Origin: Chloroflexota bacterium
GTDB taxonomy: Bacteria; Chloroflexota; Anaerolineae; Aggregatilineales; Phototrophicaceae
Assembly: GCA_028875245.1 (NCBI GenBank)
Contig: JAPPEU010000032.1
Span: 1-57,264 of the forward strand
DNA: 57,264 nt
Direction of reading: 5' to 3'
This document shows, piece by piece, positions 53,275 through 57,264 of the stretch (its first letter is position 1; the number at the start of each line of letters is the position of its first letter). The position numbers were made by a program, and so were the translations under genes. Under the pieces are notes generated by a model that saw nothing but the letters and a program-made list of their open reading frames with translations, ran no database searches and was not told the DNA's origin.

Positions 53275-54160
53275 CAGCCGGCGCCGAAAACTGCCCTGTC
53301 TGACGCATCCACGGTTGAAGCGCGGCCTCTTCTCTGTTTTTCTCGTCATGTTCATGGGACCGCTTGCCAGCTGCGCCCTGCCGGCGACGACGCTGCCCAG
53401 GCCCGAAATCACGCCAAGCGCCGCCCCCTTAATCATCCCGACAGCCACTGTTTTCCTTTTGGATTCGGAAGCGCTGTACGCCGACGGCCAAGGGCGCTCC
53501 GGCAGGACGAGCCAGCATATCGCCTCTTTGCCGTCCGGGTCAGTCTTGCCGCCGGCGCCATCGGGCGATTCCGAGCGCGGCGTTTCGGTCCTGCTTGACC
53601 CGCACACGATTTTGCCCGGCGAGCTCTATCGTGAAGACGGTCAGGTCGAGCCGGCCATATTGATGCTTGGCGCCGAGAGCGCCGCCTGGGGCGCGCTGCC
53701 GCTTCAGTTGTCCGAGGCCGGCTTTGTCGTTTTGACGCTGCAAACCGCTTCATCGACGCCCGCCGGTCAGGTGGATGCCATGCTGCAATCGCTGATCGCG
53801 ATACCCGGCGTCGATGCCGGCGCAATCGGCCTGATCGGGGAAGCGCGCGCGGCCGATCTGGCCATGCTCGGCTGCGCCGTGAATACGCTCTGTGACGCGC
53901 TGGCGCTGTTCAGCCCGCTATCGCGCGATACCCTGCTGAACATGATCCCGTCTTTTGGCGAGCGCCCGCTGTGGCTGTCGGCGAGCAGTGACGACGGCGA
54001 GTCCCATGCCGCCGCCTTGTCCCTGTCTCAAAGTGTCAGGGGGCGGGCCCAGTTTGAACTGGTTGACACCGGTCGGGGCGCGGCGATTCTCAACGCCAAT
54101 CCAGGCTTATCCGAGCAACTGGTCAAGTGGTTCGCGCTGCATTTGCGCGGCAGCGAGTGA
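53258..54160 (+). CDS. Lipoprotein with alpha/beta-hydrolase-like domain
   Basis: This 300-residue protein has a basic N-terminus, a hydrophobic stretch (GLFSVFLVMFMGP) and the lipobox LASC, so it is probably lipid-anchored outside the cell. A Pro/Thr-rich spacer follows. The rest resembles a dienelactone-hydrolase-like fold (AILMLGAESAAWGALPLQLSEAGFVVLTLQ), where the usual nucleophile elbow GxSxG is replaced by GLIGEARAAD. The Ser is missing, so it may be non-catalytic. LWLSASSDDGES is the region where the family has its Asp. It overlaps the methyltransferase gene by 17 nt, and an M20 peptidase follows. Confidence 0.7.
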   Translation: MPRGLDSRRRKLPCLTHPRLKRGLFSVFLVMFMGPLASCALPATTLPRPEITPSAAPLIIPTATVFLLDSEALYADGQGRSGRTSQHIASLPSGSVLPPAPSGDSERGVSVLLDPHTILPGELYREDGQVEPAILMLGAESAAWGALPLQLSEAGFVVLTLQTASSTPAGQVDAMLQSLIAIPGVDAGAIGLIGEARAADLAMLGCAVNTLCDALALFSPLSRDTLLNMIPSFGERPLWLSASSDDGESHAAALSLSQSVRGRAQFELVDTGRGAAILNANPGLSEQLVKWFALHLRGSE

Positions 54161-54175
54161 AAGGCTTTCAGCAAG

Positions 54176-55315
54176 GTGACTTCTTTATTGGACAGATTCA
54201 GGACGCGCCGGGACGTCATGCTGGATCTGCTGACCGAGTTGGTGACGCGCGAATCCTTCACGCGCGACAAGCGGCATGTCGACCAGCTGGTTGATTTTGT
54301 CGCGTCGCAGCTGCCTACGCATGGCGCCGGGTCCATCGAGCGCTATCCGCAAGAGGAGGTCGGCGATTTCCTGCTGGCGCGCTGGAACGAAGACGCAGTT
54401 GGCAAGCCCTTTCTTTTCTTGATTCACCTGGATACCGTGCATCCAATTGGCTCGTTGGCGACCATGCCGGTCAAAGTTCAGGACGGGCGCTTCTATGGTC
54501 CCGGCGCTTTGGACATGAAGGCGGGCTTGGTGATCGCGCTGGAAGCGATTCGCGCGCTGCATGAAGGCGATCAATTGCCGGGCCATCCGCTGCATTTGCT
54601 GCTGACCACCGATGAAGAGATTGGCAGCCCCGGCAGCGAAGCGCTGATCCGCGAGCGGGCGGCCGACTGCGCATTGACGCTGGTGATGGAGCCGGCTACC
54701 AAAGAGGGCGCGATCAAGACCTGGCGCAAAGGCGGCGCCAAATACAGCCTGACGGTGGAGGGGCGGGCGGCGCATGCCGGCATCGCGCCGCAAGAAGGCA
54801 TCAACGCCATCATTGAGTTCGCCCGGCAAGCGCTGGAAATAAACGGGCTGAACGACCTCAAATATGGCACCTCCGCCTCGATCACGCGGGTCGAAGGCGG
54901 CTCGGCCGGCAACGTCATTCCCGCTCAGGTGCAAGCGCATATCGACACGCGCGCGCTGACCGTGGAGGCGATGGAAAACGTGCACGAGGCTTTGACCCGC
55001 CTCTATCCCAAGATGCCGGGCGCCAATGTTCGCTGCGTCCGCATCGCCCAACGTCCGCCGATGGAGCGGCGCCCCGAGCTTTTCGAAAGGGCGGCGGCAA
55101 TCGGCGAGCGCCATGGCATCACGCTCTACGAGGCTGGCAGCGGCGGCGGCTCGGACGGCAATTTCACCGCGGCCATGGGCATCCCCACTTTGGATGGTCT
55201 CGGCGCCCACGGCGATGGCGCTCATGCGCCGCACGAGCATGTCATCATCGACAGCTTGCCGCGCCAGGCGGCTTTGATTGCGGCGATCTTGCTGGAGTGG
55301 ACCGGCGCGGATTAA
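54176..55315 (+). CDS. M20-family metallopeptidase (CPG2-like)
   Basis: This 379-residue di-zinc peptidase is of the glutamate carboxypeptidase type. LIHLDTVHPIGSL gives the first His and Asp; GALDMKAGLVIAL the bridging Asp; TTDEEIGSPGSEAL the catalytic Glu and a ligand Glu; VMEPATKEG the next ligand region; and GLGAHGDGAHAPHEHV the last His. The dimerisation domain (AAHAGIAPQEGINAI) is inserted at about 185-295. GTG at 54176 is the start. There is no signal peptide, so it is probably cytoplasmic. The exact peptide or acyl-amino acid substrate is unknown. Confidence 0.92.
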   Translation: MTSLLDRFRTRRDVMLDLLTELVTRESFTRDKRHVDQLVDFVASQLPTHGAGSIERYPQEEVGDFLLARWNEDAVGKPFLFLIHLDTVHPIGSLATMPVKVQDGRFYGPGALDMKAGLVIALEAIRALHEGDQLPGHPLHLLLTTDEEIGSPGSEALIRERAADCALTLVMEPATKEGAIKTWRKGGAKYSLTVEGRAAHAGIAPQEGINAIIEFARQALEINGLNDLKYGTSASITRVEGGSAGNVIPAQVQAHIDTRALTVEAMENVHEALTRLYPKMPGANVRCVRIAQRPPMERRPELFERAAAIGERHGITLYEAGSGGGSDGNFTAAMGIPTLDGLGAHGDGAHAPHEHVIIDSLPRQAALIAAILLEWTGAD

Positions 55316-55359
55316 GGTAATCCAGGCATGCTTTGGCCTTATCATTTCTGCGAAGAATT

Positions 55360-55387
55360 TTGACATCAGCACCGGCTATGTTAGAGT
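55360..55387 (+). promoter_or_regulatory. Promoter for the DUF4230 gene
   Basis: TTGACA (55360-55365) and TAGAGT (55382-55387) are 16 nt apart. Transcription would start near 55394, about 55 nt before the ATG at 55449. Confidence 0.6.
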
Positions 55388-55448
55388 GTGTGCCTAGCAC
55401 AATGGTTGGAGGTTGGCGCGCGACGCGAAGCACCGAGGAGATTGCCTG

Positions 55449-56354
55449 ATGTCCGATTGGAAGTTCAAAAACAGCGACACGCGTCCTGTTTATCCAGTAG
55501 AAAGCGAGTCGTCCGGACGCCGCAAGATTGCCTGGCTGGGTTGGATCATTGCAGCGGCCGCGTTGCTGTATTTCATGTCTCCGTGGATTGCTCGCGCCTT
55601 TCTGGAATTGAGTCGCAGCGCCAATGAAAGCGCATACTACGACACGCTGTCGCAATACATGAGCGAGGCTGAGCTGTTGACGCTGCCAACGCATACGCCT
55701 CTGCCAACATATACACCAATGCCAACGTTTACTTCGTTACCGACATATACGCCTGTCCCCACCGCTACCAGCACGCCGACGCCAACGCCTGTGCCTCCAG
55801 CTTTCATCATCCAGCAGTTGGAAACGCAGGCGCAGCTTGTGGTGGTCAAGAACGAGCTGACCAGGCGCAGTTTCCATGTTGGATTGAAAGACGGCTTGTG
55901 TTCTCACGGTGCCGATTTTACCGCGCAAGGCGTCATCGAGGCCGGCATCGATTTTGATAAGATTGACGAAGACAGCGTAGCCTACAATCCGCGCAACCAA
56001 ACCTACACCTTGAAATTGCCTGCGCCTGAATTCACGAGCTGCCGCATTGAATACATCCGCCTTGTAAAAAATTCCTTCAGCATGTGCAACCCGGATTGGG
56101 ATCGCGCTCGTACGCTGGCGGAGGTTCAAGTGATGAAGGACTTCGTCGCCGATTCGCAGGAAGATGGCTTGATCGACGATGCGGCGGAGCGGACCGAGAT
56201 AATCTTGGGTGAATTTGTGAGGAGCATCACCGGCAAGCGGGTGAATGTCACATTTGAAAAGCAGGGTGGCGCGCCAAAGCGCGACGCCTCCTGCCGCCCC
56301 CGCGCTCTCGGCGGATGGCGATATAATGCATCCAAGAATACTTGGCAAAAGTGA
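55449..56354 (+). CDS. Membrane-anchored DUF4230 protein with Thr-Pro linker
   Basis: The protein has 301 residues from the ATG at 55449, with AGGAG upstream; an earlier in-frame start at 55413 lacks one. One membrane helix lies near residues 23-45. A linker of about 40 residues is built from near-repeats such as LPTYTPMPTFTSLPTYTPVP (about 76-115). The C-terminal domain (FIIQQLETQAQLVVVKNEL, DFDKIDEDSVAYN, LKLPAPEFTSCRIEYIRL, DAAERTEIILGEFV) fits DUF4230, of unknown function. Thr-Pro spacers of this kind are common on extracytoplasmic Chloroflexota proteins and may be O-glycosylated. The two glycosyltransferases at 9-13 kb are of a suitable class (inference). Confidence 0.82.
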   Translation: MSDWKFKNSDTRPVYPVESESSGRRKIAWLGWIIAAAALLYFMSPWIARAFLELSRSANESAYYDTLSQYMSEAELLTLPTHTPLPTYTPMPTFTSLPTYTPVPTATSTPTPTPVPPAFIIQQLETQAQLVVVKNELTRRSFHVGLKDGLCSHGADFTAQGVIEAGIDFDKIDEDSVAYNPRNQTYTLKLPAPEFTSCRIEYIRLVKNSFSMCNPDWDRARTLAEVQVMKDFVADSQEDGLIDDAAERTEIILGEFVRSITGKRVNVTFEKQGGAPKRDASCRPRALGGWRYNASKNTWQK

Positions 56355-56356
56355 CG

Positions 56357-56905
56357 CTAAATCTCGACGTAGCGCTTCCAGATCTCGGGCCCAGAACCCA
56401 GCGCGATGACCAGGTAGCTGGTGCGCGGCGTCTTCGGTTCCCAGAGCAGGCGCATGCCGGCGACATGATGCAGGCGGTTGCCCTTGCGGTGGTTGCATTT
56501 GGCGCAGGCGCAAGCGGTGTTTGACCAGGTATCCTTGCCGCCCTGGCAGCGGGGGATGATGTGGTCGATGGTGAAGTCGCGCTTGCTGAGGACTTTGCCC
56601 TTCACCAGCGCGCCGAGCTTGACCCCGCAATAAATGCAGGTATAGCTGTCGCGCACCAGCACGCCCTTGCGGCTCCAGTGAGATTTGCGCCGCGGCGCAT
56701 TGACGTAAGACCTCAAGGCGATGACGGAGGGGACTTCAAACTTTGTCCGCACGGTGTTCAGATACAGCCCGGTCATCTCGACGGCGATGGCTTTGCCGCC
56801 GAGCAACAGGTTGATCGCCCGTTGAACCGTAATCACCGACAGCGGTTCCCAGGTGCTGCCATTGAGGAGCAAGACGCGGCTCTGCAAGACGCTTACGCTC
56901 GACAT
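56357..56905 (-). CDS. HNH endonuclease-family protein
   Basis: The protein has 182 residues. CIYCGVKLG and CAKCNHRKGNR give four zinc cysteines. TIDHIIPRCQGGKDTWSN supplies the catalytic His and the conserved Asn of an HNH/McrA fold. The N-terminal RVLLLNGSTWEPLSVITVQRAINLLLGGKAIAVE is shared by a widespread stand-alone HNH family that is not tied to introns or restriction systems. Its cellular task is unknown. It is convergent with the DUF4230 gene (2-nt gap). Promoter signals upstream are weak (TATAAC at 56963-56968, minus strand). Confidence 0.88.
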   Translation of the reverse strand: MSSVSVLQSRVLLLNGSTWEPLSVITVQRAINLLLGGKAIAVEMTGLYLNTVRTKFEVPSVIALRSYVNAPRRKSHWSRKGVLVRDSYTCIYCGVKLGALVKGKVLSKRDFTIDHIIPRCQGGKDTWSNTACACAKCNHRKGNRLHHVAGMRLLWEPKTPRTSYLVIALGSGPEIWKRYVEI

Positions 56906-57107
56906 AATTCCTCGAGCCTTTCAAATCGGCCGGCTAATCCGGTTGAAGTTGCTCGCGGTCAAGTTATACCACGAATTCACGCTTTTGCCGACTGTCGTGT
57001 ATTTGCGGGCCTGGCAAACATCGTGGATATGCGCATTGGCGAACTCTGCGCATTTTCTCACCACCGTTGGCACAGAAGTAGTTCCAAGTAAATCGCGCAA
57101 AAAAATG

Positions 57108-57155
57108 AACTACAGTCCCTCGCGAGTGACAACTCGGCTCACACAAAATTATGAA
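57108..57155 (+). repeat. Dispersed repeat, copy B
   Basis: AACTACAGTCCCTCGCGAGT and the following bases match copy A at 39058-39105 in the same orientation and with the same distance, within a few nt, to TGTAGGGGCG. Confidence 0.75.
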
Positions 57156-57173
57156 CTCTGCACAGCGAGAACG

Positions 57174-57199
57174 TGTAGGGGCGACCAACCTGGTCGCCC
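57174..57199 (+). repeat. TGTAGGGGCG hairpin element, copy B
   Basis: TGTAGGGGCG (57174-57183) leads into GGGCGACCA (57179-57187), loop ACC, and TGGTCGCCC (57191-57199): a perfect 9-bp stem with a 3-nt loop. The stem sequence differs from copy A (ACCA/TGGT in place of TTTC/GAAA), yet pairing is complete. Confidence 0.8.
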
Positions 57200-57264
57200 G
57201 TCGCAGCTAAAGGATGCGCTTTCGGGCGACTTGATAGACAGTGTTGAAAAACTGGATCGACATA

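Larger units (their letters stand above)
56906..57264. other. Intergenic region with repeats at window end
   Basis: No gene is supported in these 359 nt. The first half has only a weak minus-strand -10-like box for the HNH gene. The second half holds copy B of the dispersed repeat and the hairpin element, and continues past the window edge. Confidence 0.6.

Noticed and set aside
55680..55800. Possible CRISPR or minisatellite at the Thr-Pro codons
   Set aside because: The near-repeats (CCAACATATACACC-like) are in frame and encode a Thr-Pro linker, with no spacer structure.

Overview
The window most resembles a chromosomal segment of a Chloroflexota bacterium of Anaerolineae type. The hints are a peptidoglycan/division (dcw) cluster of unusual composition with no outer-membrane genes, a B12-dependent (class II) ribonucleotide reductase with an inserted small domain, secreted proteins with Thr-Pro linkers, and moderately high GC. 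The assignment is an inference from gene content. No 16S or other marker RNA lies in the window.

Layout. 0.3-1.3 kb: a secreted protein whose reading frame is broken near its end by an 11-bp tandem duplication, then tRNA-Ser(CGA). 1.5-6.2 kb (minus): DinB-like protein, hisS, malQ, an acidic protein and tadA. 6.4-13.2 kb (plus): a membrane HdrDE-like iron-sulfur protein, a GNAT acetyltransferase and two paralogous membrane glycosyltransferases. 13.2-18.8 kb (minus): lpdA, an rRNA/tRNA methyltransferase, the infC-rpmI-rplT operon (infC appears to start at ATA), a Cys-rich protein, an arginase-family enzyme and a YdcF protein. 18.8-20.7 kb: an AT-richer accessory block with a DNA methyltransferase fused to a nuclease-like domain, plus a DUF2188 protein. 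20.7-23.3 kb: nrdJ.

23.6-38.9 kb (minus): the dcw cluster, transcribed rsmH, ftsL-like, ftsI, mraY, murD, ftsW, murG, two CvpA-like membrane proteins, murC, murB, ftsQ, ftsA, ftsZ, then a strong terminator. mraZ, murE, murF and ddl are absent. The FtsI protein has lost two catalytic signatures of the transpeptidase domain (SxxK is SIIQ, KTG is KPG), while MraY, FtsW and the Mur enzymes look intact.

39-57 kb: a repeat-rich intergenic region; uvrC; a MntA/HepT toxin-antitoxin pair; a serine-biosynthesis operon (serB-like, HAD phosphatase, serA); a TetR regulator with an evident operator, an SDR, a FadN-type bifunctional beta-oxidation enzyme and a thiolase. A two-gene AAA ATPase plus DUF4276 (TOPRIM-like) unit, a candidate defence system, lies on the opposite strand between the last two. 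After these come a methyltransferase, a lipoprotein, an M20 peptidase, a DUF4230 membrane protein and an HNH endonuclease. A family of short hairpin elements (9-bp stem, 3-nt loop, changing stem sequence but retained pairing) occurs at 34.6, 39.1 and 57.2 kb. In two copies it follows a shared repeat of about 50 bp.

The most unusual signals are the degenerate FtsI inside an otherwise complete lipid II/septum cluster, the ATPase-DUF4276 pair splitting a beta-oxidation locus, the ATA-initiated infC, the covarying hairpin family and the frame-breaking 11-bp duplication.
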